A DNA stretch of 64,000 nucleotides from PoT sp049331405. Lineage in GTDB: Bacteria > Planctomycetota > Planctomycetia > Isosphaerales > Isosphaeraceae. Below are positions 35,848 through 45,584 of the stretch, piece after piece (position 1 is the stretch's first letter; each line of letters begins with the position of its first letter). A program made the position numbers and the translations under genes. The stretch is from positions 8,370,001-8,434,000 of the forward strand of contig NZ_CP186274.1 in assembly GCF_049331405.1 (NCBI RefSeq), in the 5' to 3' direction. A model generated the notes under the pieces. It did not search any database. It saw nothing but the letters and a program-made list of their open reading frames with translations, and was not told the DNA's origin.

Positions 35848-36867
35848 ATGAGTCTACGCGACTCCGCGCCCGCCCAGCCTCTCACGCGGTTGGTCTTCGG
35901 CCTCGGAATCTGGCTCCTCTCGAGTTGGCCCGCCGCAGCCAATGAGGCGGTCGGGATCACCTGGCGAACCGACCTGGGGCAGGCCCAGCAAGAGGCCGTG
36001 ACGAAGGACAGGCCGCTCTGGATCCAGCTCACCGGCTCCTGGTGCTCGTACTGTCACCTCATGGAGCGCGAGACCTTCGTCCATGACCAGGTCGTCACTC
36101 ACTCGCGAGACTCGTTCGTCCCGGTCAAACTCCAGGCCGATCAGCACGAGTACCTGACCTCGCGCCTGGGGATCACGAGCCTTCCGGCCTCGATCATCGT
36201 CTCACCTACCGGCACGATTCTCTCCTCGCACCAGGGGTTCCTGAACTCGCAGGAATTCGTCGGTTTCCAGGAGCGGGCGCTCGCCCAGTACCCGCCGCAT
36301 GTCCCGCAGAGTAAGCCCGTCGTCGCTAATGACCCCGAGCCGGAATCGGCCCCAGAAGTCGCGGTGACGCGGGGGGCAGCCGAGGTCGGGCTCTCAGGCT
36401 TCTGCCCCGTGAGCCTCGTCCGCGGCCAGACGCTCGTGCTGGGCGACGACGCGTTGACCCTCGAGCACGGCGGACGAAGCTATCGGTTCGCCGACGACGT
36501 GAGGCGTGCCGAGTTCCTCCGCCGGCCCGAGCGTTACGCCCCGGTGAATGCCGGCCAGTGCCCGGTGAGCCAGGTCGATGAGGGAGAGTTGAAGGCGGGC
36601 GACCCGAGGTTCGGGATCCTTTTCGGCGGTCATCTCTACCTCTGCGCCGACGACGAGCATCGTACTCAGTTCCTCAGAGCCCCTCGCCGCTACGCACGGG
36701 TCAACCTCGCCGAGAAGGACTTCTGCCCGCATTGCTGGGGCCCGGGGATCCTCCAGAATCCTACCGGGATCTGGCTGACTAATCTCGGCTCTCGGAAGGT
36801 TAGGCCGGGATCACCGACCTCCGAGGTGGCCGACTCCACGGCCGCCACCAACAGCCTGGTCCGCTAA
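35848..36867 (+). CDS. secreted thioredoxin-fold protein with two YHS-like domains
   Basis: 339 residues. Signal peptide (LVFGLGIWLLSSWPAAA), then a thioredoxin-like domain (about 38-145) with active-site WCSYC and cis-Pro region ITSLPASI, of the DUF255-like type (GSWCSYCHLME). Two YHS-like repeats follow: FCPVSLVRG to RPERYAPVN (about 188-235) and CPVSQVDEG to PRRYARVN (about 236-290), each with a CPVS start and aromatic end. A further CPHC comes after them. GGAG precedes the ATG by seven bases. Probably periplasmic redox or metal handling. Confidence 0.75.
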   Translation: MSLRDSAPAQPLTRLVFGLGIWLLSSWPAAANEAVGITWRTDLGQAQQEAVTKDRPLWIQLTGSWCSYCHLMERETFVHDQVVTHSRDSFVPVKLQADQHEYLTSRLGITSLPASIIVSPTGTILSSHQGFLNSQEFVGFQERALAQYPPHVPQSKPVVANDPEPESAPEVAVTRGAAEVGLSGFCPVSLVRGQTLVLGDDALTLEHGGRSYRFADDVRRAEFLRRPERYAPVNAGQCPVSQVDEGELKAGDPRFGILFGGHLYLCADDEHRTQFLRAPRRYARVNLAEKDFCPHCWGPGILQNPTGIWLTNLGSRKVRPGSPTSEVADSTAATNSLVR

Positions 36868-37682
36868 CGATCGTCAAACGCCTCCCCGACTTCCCATTTT
36901 CCAGACATAAACGGACGCCGCGGTACCACCCGACATGGGATGGGACCGCGGCGTCCGTTGTTTCTCAGGCCGGGTCTTCGCCTCGAAATCAGTGGCGAGG
37001 GACGAAGCCGGAGCACCCCAGGAAAGTCGCCGAAAAGAAGGATCTTGATTCCGTCACCGATCGAACGGTCGCGTCCTATCCTTCCTATAACTCGAATCTT
37101 GGCTAAGTGTTCGAACCGGAGGGCCGGCGCGTTCTGGATGGCACACATCGAGGCCACTGGAAGTCATCGACGTCACAGGGACGTCTTTTCGTGAGAGTGC
37201 ATTCAGGTCGTGAATCCTTGATGAGAAAGGCGATGTCGCCCGTTCTCCCGGTCGACTCTCGGTCGCGACACAAATTTTCTTGAAGTCTCGACGATGAATC
37301 TCTATTGTGATGGGAAGCCGGATGCGCTGCGAAAACGGCAAAGGATTGCGAGCTCCCTGAGGTTGGAACCAAGGCCGTCGGCCTCTCTCCCTCTTCGAAT
37401 TTGCACTCCCAAGCTTATTAACAGCCCGTTGGCTGATCGATTTGGCGTCCTTCGAAGGAATGTCCCGATCCTTCTCCGCGCCTCGGATCGTATCACCTCG
37501 ATGATGCGAGCCGGCGTGAGAGTCGAGGGGAGATCCTTCGAGTGTGAGCGCCGTGGTCTCGAATGCGACTTGATTTAACAACGCCGGACACGCTTGGCCG
37601 GGCCTGAGACCGGGACGGTCTCGACCTCGGGAATTCCCAACGTGTTTCGGCTCGGTGCCACGAGCCCAAGGAGAAGAGCCCG
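36868..37682. other. gene-poor region of about 800 bases
   Basis: Contains the terminator at 36910 and otherwise nothing I can support. A 175-codon open frame on the minus strand (37054-37581) has no ribosome binding site and no recognisable domain and is probably not a gene. The last part must hold the promoter of the TPR gene. Confidence 0.4.
36910..36966 (+). terminator. intrinsic terminator with long stem
   Basis: Perfect 15-bp stem (36910-36924 with 36945-36959) around a 20-base loop, then GTTTCTC. It lies about 45 bases after the thioredoxin/YHS gene. Confidence 0.75.
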
Positions 37683-40600
37683 ATGACCGTGCGCTGGAAA
37701 CCCCTGCTAATCCTCTCGGGTTTGTTCCTCGTTATCGCCGTGTTAGGCGTAATCGCGATGGTCTACGCGCTGGTGCCGAGAGGATCGGGCGACATCCTGC
37801 CGCTGGCCCGAGCCGACCGCGCCGCCAAGCAGTACGACAAGGCCTTGATCCACTATCAGCGGGCCCTCCAGAAGGATGGGCGTAACCCCGCGATCCACGA
37901 AGAGATGGCCAGCATGTTCGGCGAGTGGGCCGCCCAGTCCACCGGCGACACGCAGGTCAAGCTGCAAAACAACGAGCTGGACTCGCTGCGGCTGGCCGCC
38001 GAGTACGGCAAGAACCTCAAGGAGCCTCGCAAGAAGCTCTTGGCCGAGTGCATGCGACGCGACCTGAGCAGCAGGAGCGTCCTTTGGGCCCAGAAGGTCC
38101 TCGAGCTCGAGCCTCGGAATAGCGACGCCCATTACGTGCTCGCCTCGGAAGGGCTGGAGTCGACCTCGCCCCGAATTCCCGAGATCAAGCAGCACATCAC
38201 CGCACTCGAGGCGGAAAAGGCCTCTCCCATCCGACTCGCCTGGGTCAAGGCCCGGTTTGCCCAGGAGTCGAAGGATGAGGCGGCGATGAAGAAGATCCTC
38301 GCCGACACGCGTAGCACGACGCTGGAAGCCAAGGCCGACCCCGTCGATCAGATGGCCTTGCTCCGGTTGCGTGCCCTCGACATCCGCTCCACCACGGATC
38401 CGGACGAGTTGAGCAATCGCGTCGCCGCCCTCCAGAAGGACCTGAACACGCTCCTGGCTGGCCCCGCCCCGGCGCCTTCCCGAATCACCCGCCTCAGCCT
38501 GATGCTCGAAGGGATCCAGAAGTCCCTCCTCGTGCTCGCCTCGAACTCCGACGCCCAGACGAAGCCGGCGATCACCAAGCTCGTGGACGGCATCGAGAGC
38601 GACGTCGAGAATCTCTTCAAGAAGGCCCTCGAAGGGTCGAAACAGTCCGACCTCCAGATTTACCTCTCGTACGCCGACCATCTTCGCTTCCGCCAGAAGC
38701 GTGAGGAGTGCCTCAAGCTGGTGAAGGAAGCCCTCGCCACGCCGCTCGCAGCGCGTCCGACCATGGTCGAACTCGTCATGCAGTTGCGCGCCGTCGCGGT
38801 CGAAGCGGCCCTGAGCCAGGTCGACGCCCCCGATCGCCTCGAACAGTCCGAGCCCCACATCAAGGAGCTTATCGGCTGCTCCCTGAATCGCTTCCAGGGA
38901 TTGGGACACCTGTTCCAGGGCGCCATCGAGTTGGAGCAGTCGGGCGTTGCCGGCCCCGGTACCCAGGGGGGCAAGCTCGGTGAGGTGGCCAAGTCCAAGG
39001 ATACGAACACCGCCGCGCAGCAGAAACTGCGAGTGAGCGCCCTGAATCACTTGAAGATCGCGGCGACCCTGCTTCCGGACGTCGCCGAGGCCCAGGCCCG
39101 CTACGGCGTCGCCCTCGTCCTGTCTCAGGAGCAGGCCCTCGGCCGCCAGTACCTCCAGAACGCCCGACGGCTCCAGAACCTCGACCCGCAATATCAGGTG
39201 TGGGCCGCATGGTCGATGGTCCAGGCGGGCTATCCCGAAGAGGCTGAACCGATCGTCGCCCAGTTGCTCGACCAGATCGCCCAGGGCAAGCAGTCGCGCG
39301 ACCTCGAGGCGACGCTGCACCTCCTCAACGGTGAGATCTTCCAGGCTCGCCGAGGCGTCGACGACCTGCGTAAGGCCCTCGCCGAGTACGAGAAGTCGAC
39401 GAAGGCCGGTTCGAGCCCCATCCCGGCCGTGCAGTTGCGACTCGCTCAGATCGAGGTACAGCTCGGCCGTCACGACGCCGCCTTGAAGCGGATCGCGGCC
39501 CTCCGCAAGGTGAACCTCGGCGGTCCTGCCGCCGAACACCTGGCCGTGCTCACTCTGAAAGACCAGGATAAGCTGGAGGAAGCTCGCAAGGTCCTCGACG
39601 ACGCCCGCAAGCGATTCCCGGATAGCGACGAGCTCGCCGGCCTCGATGCCGCGATGCTGCTCCAAGCCAAGGGCCCCGAAGCGGCCGACAAGGTCCTGAC
39701 CGACTTCCTCGCCCTGTATCCCGACAACATCGGCGTCGTGTTGATGCGGGCCCAGATCCTGGCCGACAACCTGAAGAAGCCCGCGGAAGCCCGCAAGCTG
39801 CTCGTGAGCGTCGCGGACCGCTCCGACAACTCGGCCCCCTTCGTGCAGCTCGCCCTGCTCGACCTCAAGCTTCAGGACTTCGCGGCCGTCACCGCCACGA
39901 TCAGCAAGATCCGCGCCCGCTGGAAGGAAGCCGCCGTCGCCGACCTGCTCGAGGCCCAGATGGCCCTCGACCAGAACAACGCCACCACGGCGAGGCTCCA
40001 CTTCGACGAGGCCCTCAAGAAAGATCCGGGCAATAAGCTGGTGCAATTCTGGAAGGCCCAACTCGACAGCCGAAACGGTGCCACCAAGGACGCCGCAGAC
40101 TCGTTCGAGGCGATCGCCAAAGCCAAGTCGACCAAGCAGATCAACCCGGGCCTGACCCTGATGGCCGCGGCCGAGTCGGCCCTCGCCGGGATCGCCCTCG
40201 AGAGCGGCGATATCGACGGTGCCATTCAACGCCTCGAAGACATCCGGAAGAAGGCGAACCCCGACACCCAGAACGGCGGCCTGAGCCGCGCGGACCGTTG
40301 GCAGCTCGCGAGCGCCTACGCGGCGAAGGGGCAACTGGCCCAGGCGAAGAAGGAGATCGCCACGCTCTTGAACGAGCCTGGGGTGAGCGCCGACGAACGC
40401 GTTCGAGCGGCGAACTTCTACCGAATCCACGGCGAGAACGATGCGGCCATCACGCTCCTGAGAGAGGTCCTCAAGACGAACCCGGGCCACCCGTCCGCGG
40501 TGGTGACGCAGGCTTACATCCTCAGCAGCGGCCGGGACAAGAGGAACGACGAGGCTGCCGGACTGCTCCGGACGGCGATCAACGTCCACAAGGAGAATCC

Positions 40601-42335
40601 GCCCGCGGTCTTCTTCCTGATGCTGGCCGCCATCAAGGCCCAGTCCACCACCGAGAAGGATGGGGCCATTAATGCCATGACGGTCTTGGAAGAAGGGTTG
40701 AAGGCCCAGCCCGAGTCGCGAGAACTGGTCCAGGCCAAGTATCGCGTCCTGGCGATGGTCCAGGGTGAGAAGAAAGAAGCTGTGGCATTCGTCGAGTCCA
40801 AGGCCAAGACCCCTGAACTCCGCCGCCTGCTCATCGAGGTCTACCGGGATCAGAAGGATTATACCGCTGCCGAGCGCAGCCTCCGCGAGTTGCTCAAGGA
40901 GTCGCCGAAAGACTCGCAGGTCGCTGCAAACCTCGTCCGGATCGTCGCGATCCAGTCGATCGATGCCGCCGACCGCGACCGTCGCGATGAGGAGAAGAAG
41001 TACAGGGATAGGGCATTCGGCCTGATCCGCGACTTCCGCCAGCAGTTCCCGAATGACCTGGCGTTCCTCCAGACGGAATGCGACCTGGCAGCCCGCCACG
41101 GGGAGCTCGCCCGTGCCCTGGAGATCACCCAGGAGATGGATAAGATCTCCAAGGCCTCTCCGGTGGGGCCCCTGACTCGAGGCCGGATCTTCTCGGCTCA
41201 AGGCCGCCTGCGTGAAGCCGCCACGGCCTATCAGGAGGCCCTCCAGCGCGATCCTCGCCTGCTGGATGTCCGCATGGCCCTCGGCCAGGTCAGCTTGAAG
41301 CTCGACGAGACGGAAGAGGCCCTGAATCAGGCCAAGACGGTCCTCGACCTCGACCACGACCGTCCCGACGCCATCTTGCTCGCAGCTCAGGCCCTCGCGG
41401 CAAAGAAGGGACCGAAGGCCCAGGAGGCCGCCAACCGCGCCAAGGCCGTCGAACTCCTGACCACGGCCATCGCGAGGAATCCGAAGTTCTCCGACGCGTA
41501 TCAGCTCAAGGCCGAGATCCAGTTCAAATCCGGAGATCGTGATCGCGGCCTGGCGACCCTCCGCGAATGCCACCGAGCCCTCCCCGAGGACGCGGCGGGC
41601 ATCGCCCAGCTCATCCAGCATCTCTGCGAGCAGGGTCCCAAGGGCCAGGGTGCAAACCCGACCAACGTCGTCGAGGCCAAGACCGTGGCCGATAACGCCG
41701 GCAACGGCGACAAGCGAGGCAACCTGATGCTCGCCATCGCCGTCGGTTACCATAAGGCCGGCGAACTCAGCATGGCACTGCCTTGGGCCCAGAAGGCCGC
41801 CACGAAGCTCGATACGCCGCTGGTCCACCTGAATTACGGAGACCTGCTGCTCTCGATCGCCGAGGCGACCGAAGACTCCTCGAAGGCGAAGGACTACTTC
41901 AATCAGGCCATCGAGCAGTATGACAACGTCCTCCGGGTCCAGGCCAACTCGGTCGAGGCCATCAACAACAAGGCGTGGATCCTCCACACCCATCTGAGCA
42001 ACTCTCGCGATGCCCTGGAACTGACTCAGGCCCTGCTCAAGCGAGTCGACCCGGCCACGTTGCCCGGCGAGTTCTACGACACGATGGGCTCGATCCAGGA
42101 AGCGATGGGCAAGACCCAGGAGGCCGAAGACTCGTACCGGAAGGGCCTGAACAAGTCGATCAACCACCCGGTGCTCAACTTCCACATGGGCAGGCTCATC
42201 TCCAAGGACCGTCGGCGTGAAAGCAATGCCAGCGGTTACCTGGAGAAGGCCTTCGCCGGCCGCGATCGTCTCAGCCCTGAGATGATTAAGGACCTCAACG
42301 ACCTCGCCAAGAAGTTGCACATGAACGCGAACTGA
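37683..42335 (+). CDS. giant tetratricopeptide-repeat protein with N-terminal membrane anchor
   Basis: 1550 residues. One membrane helix near the start (PLLILSGLFLVIAVLGVIAMVYALV) and then helical repeats to the end. TPR-style pairs are clear at several points, such as YDKALIHYQRALQKDGRNPAIHEEMA, LREAATAYQEALQRDPRLLDVRMALGQV and TQEAEDSYRKGLNKS. It probably scaffolds an extracytoplasmic or membrane complex, as in PrsT/XrtA-associated TPR proteins, but no exosortase gene is nearby to support that. AAGGAG lies before the ATG. Confidence 0.88.
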   Translation: MTVRWKPLLILSGLFLVIAVLGVIAMVYALVPRGSGDILPLARADRAAKQYDKALIHYQRALQKDGRNPAIHEEMASMFGEWAAQSTGDTQVKLQNNELDSLRLAAEYGKNLKEPRKKLLAECMRRDLSSRSVLWAQKVLELEPRNSDAHYVLASEGLESTSPRIPEIKQHITALEAEKASPIRLAWVKARFAQESKDEAAMKKILADTRSTTLEAKADPVDQMALLRLRALDIRSTTDPDELSNRVAALQKDLNTLLAGPAPAPSRITRLSLMLEGIQKSLLVLASNSDAQTKPAITKLVDGIESDVENLFKKALEGSKQSDLQIYLSYADHLRFRQKREECLKLVKEALATPLAARPTMVELVMQLRAVAVEAALSQVDAPDRLEQSEPHIKELIGCSLNRFQGLGHLFQGAIELEQSGVAGPGTQGGKLGEVAKSKDTNTAAQQKLRVSALNHLKIAATLLPDVAEAQARYGVALVLSQEQALGRQYLQNARRLQNLDPQYQVWAAWSMVQAGYPEEAEPIVAQLLDQIAQGKQSRDLEATLHLLNGEIFQARRGVDDLRKALAEYEKSTKAGSSPIPAVQLRLAQIEVQLGRHDAALKRIAALRKVNLGGPAAEHLAVLTLKDQDKLEEARKVLDDARKRFPDSDELAGLDAAMLLQAKGPEAADKVLTDFLALYPDNIGVVLMRAQILADNLKKPAEARKLLVSVADRSDNSAPFVQLALLDLKLQDFAAVTATISKIRARWKEAAVADLLEAQMALDQNNATTARLHFDEALKKDPGNKLVQFWKAQLDSRNGATKDAADSFEAIAKAKSTKQINPGLTLMAAAESALAGIALESGDIDGAIQRLEDIRKKANPDTQNGGLSRADRWQLASAYAAKGQLAQAKKEIATLLNEPGVSADERVRAANFYRIHGENDAAITLLREVLKTNPGHPSAVVTQAYILSSGRDKRNDEAAGLLRTAINVHKENPPAVFFLMLAAIKAQSTTEKDGAINAMTVLEEGLKAQPESRELVQAKYRVLAMVQGEKKEAVAFVESKAKTPELRRLLIEVYRDQKDYTAAERSLRELLKESPKDSQVAANLVRIVAIQSIDAADRDRRDEEKKYRDRAFGLIRDFRQQFPNDLAFLQTECDLAARHGELARALEITQEMDKISKASPVGPLTRGRIFSAQGRLREAATAYQEALQRDPRLLDVRMALGQVSLKLDETEEALNQAKTVLDLDHDRPDAILLAAQALAAKKGPKAQEAANRAKAVELLTTAIARNPKFSDAYQLKAEIQFKSGDRDRGLATLRECHRALPEDAAGIAQLIQHLCEQGPKGQGANPTNVVEAKTVADNAGNGDKRGNLMLAIAVGYHKAGELSMALPWAQKAATKLDTPLVHLNYGDLLLSIAEATEDSSKAKDYFNQAIEQYDNVLRVQANSVEAINNKAWILHTHLSNSRDALELTQALLKRVDPATLPGEFYDTMGSIQEAMGKTQEAEDSYRKGLNKSINHPVLNFHMGRLISKDRRRESNASGYLEKAFAGRDRLSPEMIKDLNDLAKKLHMNAN

Positions 42336-42628
42336 GTCGAAGCCAGGGGCGGCGTCCTATGCCCGCGGGCAACCGATGGGCATGGGGTTCCGCGAGCCCG
42401 TCTCGCTCGTTTCGATCCGATGACGTCGACCAACGGTGAAGGGTCACATGTTCCCGGCCTCGCGTCGGCGAGCGGTGACCCTCGCTCGCTTTCTCCCCCT
42501 TCCGCGAAATCCCCCTCCCAATCCGTCGCTCTTTTCCATAGGGTTGCATGATCGAAGGGTTTGACCCTCTCGGTTGGCGAACGGCCTGAGCCAACCGATC
42601 CGGCGCACAAGAATCGGAGACTTTCGCC

Positions 42629-44164
42629 TTGGCTAACACGCGTGTGGAAAAGGATTCGATGGGGGAACTCGAGGTCCCGGCCGAGGCCTATTACGGGGCC
42701 CAGACCGAGCGGGCCAGGCGCAACTTCCAGATCAGCTCCCTCCGCGTGCCCCGCTCATGGATCCGATCGCTCGGCCTGATCAAGAAGGCCGCGGCCCAGG
42801 TGAACATGGACCTCGGCTTGATGCCCGCCGCCCTCGGCGAGCAGATCGCGAGCGCAGCGCAGACCGTCATCGACGGCCAGCACGACGACCAGTTCATCGT
42901 CGATGTCTTCCAGACCGGCAGCGGCACGTCGACCAATATGAACACGAACGAGGTGATCGCCGGGATCGCCAATGAGGTCTACAACAGCGGTGTACGCGGG
43001 GGGCGATCGCCCGTCCATCCTAACGACGCCGTGAACATGGGGCAGTCATCCAACGACGTCATCCCCACCTCGATCCACCTCGCCGCGCTCGAAGGGATCC
43101 AGAAGAAGCTGATCCCCGCCCTGAAGTCACTCCAGACCGCCCTCGAGGCCAAGGCGAAGGCCTTCGACCCGATCATCAAGATCGGCCGGACGCACCTGCA
43201 AGACGCCGTGCCGATCCGCCTCGGCCAGGAGTTCTCGGGCTACGCCTCGCAGGTCGAGCACGGGATCAAGCGCCTGACCGGTTGCTCCGACTCCCTCGGC
43301 GAGCTGCCCATCGGCGGCACGGCCGTCGGGACGGGGATCAACACCCACACCGAATTCCCCCAGCGCATGGCCGCGGCCTTGAGCCAGGCAACCGGCCTCA
43401 CGCTCCGACCCGCCCTCAATAGCTTCGAGGCTCTCGCCAACCGCGATGCCGCCGTCGAGGCCTCGGGCTCGCTCAAGACCGTGGCGATCAGCCTCTCGAA
43501 CATCGCCAACAACATCCGCTGGCTGGCCTCTGGCCCTCGTTGCGGGATCGGTGAGATCCGCATCCCGGAATTGCAGCCGGGAAGCTCGATCATGCCGGGC
43601 AAGGTGAACCCGGTCATCCCCGAGGCCGTGATGATGGTGGCCGCCCAGGTCGTGGGCAACGACGCCACGATCGCCTGGGCGAACGCGCTCGGCTCGAACT
43701 TCGACCTCAACGTGATGATGCCCGTCCTGGGCTTCAACCTGCTCCAGTCGATCGACCTCCTCGTGAACGCGGCCGAGCATCTGGCCGAGAAATGCGTCGA
43801 CGCCCAGAACTACCTGGCTAATCTGACCGTCGACGGGGCCGTAGGGATCGAGGCCAACGAGGAGCGATGCAAGGCCTTGATCGAGAAGAGCCTCGCCATG
43901 TGCACGTCGCTCGCCCCGCGGATCGGCTACGACAACGCGTCGGCGATCGCCAAGAAGGCGTTCCACGAGAACCTCAACGTCCGCGAGGTGGCCCTCTCGC
44001 TCGTCGGCAAGATCCCCGAGGACATCGAGGCGGAGCTCGGCAAGCCGGCCTCGGCGGAAGCCCTCAAGAAGAAGGGGGCCTACCCGACGGCCGAGGAGAT
44101 CGAGACACTCCTCGATCCCCAGGGGCAGACCGTGAGAGGCAGCGGCGTCGGCGGTGCCGGATGA
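42629..44164 (+). CDS. fumC: class II fumarate hydratase
   Basis: Interconverts fumarate and malate in the TCA cycle. 511 residues from a TTG at 42629 (GGAG nine bases upstream); an ATG at 42659 is a possible later start. Superfamily motifs: GSGTSTNMNTNEV, SSNDVIPTSIHLAA, GRTHLQDAVPI and the signature GSSIMPGKVNPV. The length is some 40 residues above the usual 460-470, mainly in the C-terminal tail. Aspartase is the main alternative within the superfamily, but the local sequence favours fumarase. Confidence 0.87.
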   Translation: MANTRVEKDSMGELEVPAEAYYGAQTERARRNFQISSLRVPRSWIRSLGLIKKAAAQVNMDLGLMPAALGEQIASAAQTVIDGQHDDQFIVDVFQTGSGTSTNMNTNEVIAGIANEVYNSGVRGGRSPVHPNDAVNMGQSSNDVIPTSIHLAALEGIQKKLIPALKSLQTALEAKAKAFDPIIKIGRTHLQDAVPIRLGQEFSGYASQVEHGIKRLTGCSDSLGELPIGGTAVGTGINTHTEFPQRMAAALSQATGLTLRPALNSFEALANRDAAVEASGSLKTVAISLSNIANNIRWLASGPRCGIGEIRIPELQPGSSIMPGKVNPVIPEAVMMVAAQVVGNDATIAWANALGSNFDLNVMMPVLGFNLLQSIDLLVNAAEHLAEKCVDAQNYLANLTVDGAVGIEANEERCKALIEKSLAMCTSLAPRIGYDNASAIAKKAFHENLNVREVALSLVGKIPEDIEAELGKPASAEALKKKGAYPTAEEIETLLDPQGQTVRGSGVGGAG

Positions 44165-44254
44165 GACTGCGACTGAGGCCACGGTACTATCCCTCGCCCC
44201 GGCCCATCCGAGCGGGGCTCGTTCGTCCCATCGTTTGACCTGTGAGGCAAGGCC

Positions 44255-45526
44255 ATGAGCGAGAATCCGACGCAGGTGACGCGAACCGACGACGAACAGG
44301 AACCGAACGCTGCCCCCACGATCGTCGTGATCAAATCGAACGGGCGTAGCCTCTCGTCGATGCTCCTCCCGCCGGCCGTGATCATGATCCTCGCGCTGGC
44401 GATCCTGTCGTACCAGAAGCAGACTCCGATCCGCTCGCTATCGACCGTCCCGACGGCCGCCCCCAACCCCAGGCCGTCGCCGAAGATCGACGATCAGGCG
44501 AAGCCCGCCGAAGCCCCGGCCATCGTCGCCCGACTCGAGTCGAGGGCAGTCCACGTCCCGCCCCCCGCACTTCCTGAAGGCCTGGCGCCCGTCCCCACAT
44601 CGTTGAACAGCTCTGATACCGATCCGGCGTCCGGCCGGGGTGAAACGAGATCGGAGCCGACGAGGCCTCGCGAGGTGGATCCGCTGTTGGCGAGGAGGCT
44701 CGCGATGCGAACACCGCTCCCTGGCGAGGATCCTCCGTCCGACGAATCAGCTCCATCGCCCGAGGGGACGAAGCCCGAAGAGGTTCCGTTGCCCGAACTC
44801 GACCCCCTGCCCCTCGTCCCGCCGGACGACACCAAGCCCGCGGGGGTTCTTCCGCAAGAGTCCCCAGCGCCCGATCCGGCACCAGCTCCCAGTCCAGCGC
44901 CAGTCCCCAAGCCGGCCCCGGCCCCGAAAGCTGAACCGGCCCAGCCCAAGGTCACGAAGGAGCAGGTCGAGGCCGACATCAAGCGTGAGGCTGCCAAGAA
45001 GGAGCAGGAGCTTCGCGAGATGGAGAAGATCAAGCCACCTCGCCGGATCGACCAGATCGAGGAGTCGAGGAGAGAGGCCCAGCAGAAACGGGCGCCTTTC
45101 CACGCCGATCTCCGGAAGCTCATCAAGCTCTCGGGCAAGGCGGCAGGACCTCAGATCGAGGCTCTTTGCGACCAGTACGGACGCTCGTCGCCGCAGGAGA
45201 TCCGCGATGCCGTCACCAAGACGCTCAAGCGGACCCACGGCGGCCTCAGTCGGCAGGCCCGCGTGGAGATGATGCGGAGGCTGGGACTCCCCGAGCCGAA
45301 TATCCTCGAGTACTTCGCCAACGACGTTTACACCACCATGAATACGCCGTCGGGGCCGAAGGATCCGGACGAGGTCTGGGTCTACGCCGCCCGACTCCTC
45401 CTGGCCTATCCCGTGAACACGCCCCGGAAGGCAACCGCGAAGGGGAGCAGCGGCGCCTCCGCTTCAAATCCGCCCCAAAGGGCCGCGGCGCCCACTGGTT
45501 CGCAGGCGAGAGGGCGAGCAAAATAG
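44255..45526 (+). CDS. membrane protein with proline-rich linker and helical C-terminal domain
   Basis: 423 residues. A cytoplasmic N-terminus of about 37 residues, one membrane helix (LLPPAVIMILALAILSY), a long Pro/Ala/Glu-rich linker (about 60-230), a charged coiled coil (about 232-285) and a folded-looking C-terminal domain (about 288-395) with FHADLRKLIKLSG and LEYFANDVYTTMNTP. No known family recognised. The downstream metallopeptidase gene begins only about 60 bases later, suggesting one transcript. Confidence 0.68.
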   Translation: MSENPTQVTRTDDEQEPNAAPTIVVIKSNGRSLSSMLLPPAVIMILALAILSYQKQTPIRSLSTVPTAAPNPRPSPKIDDQAKPAEAPAIVARLESRAVHVPPPALPEGLAPVPTSLNSSDTDPASGRGETRSEPTRPREVDPLLARRLAMRTPLPGEDPPSDESAPSPEGTKPEEVPLPELDPLPLVPPDDTKPAGVLPQESPAPDPAPAPSPAPVPKPAPAPKAEPAQPKVTKEQVEADIKREAAKKEQELREMEKIKPPRRIDQIEESRREAQQKRAPFHADLRKLIKLSGKAAGPQIEALCDQYGRSSPQEIRDAVTKTLKRTHGGLSRQARVEMMRRLGLPEPNILEYFANDVYTTMNTPSGPKDPDEVWVYAARLLLAYPVNTPRKATAKGSSGASASNPPQRAAAPTGSQARGRAK

Positions 45527-45584
45527 TGAAATGGGGTCGCAGGTCCGACCTCAGTTCACGCTCCGTGATTCGAGAGGTTCGGCC

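Noticed and set aside
37054..37581. A 175-codon minus-strand frame in the gap before the TPR gene
   Set aside because: No ribosome binding site, no signal or domain, and irregular composition; kept as non-coding.
37743..42320. A 1525-codon open frame on the minus strand opposite the TPR gene
   Set aside because: It mirrors the TPR gene throughout, has low-complexity composition and no family resemblance. Long antisense frames are expected from GC-rich codon use in a highly biased gene.
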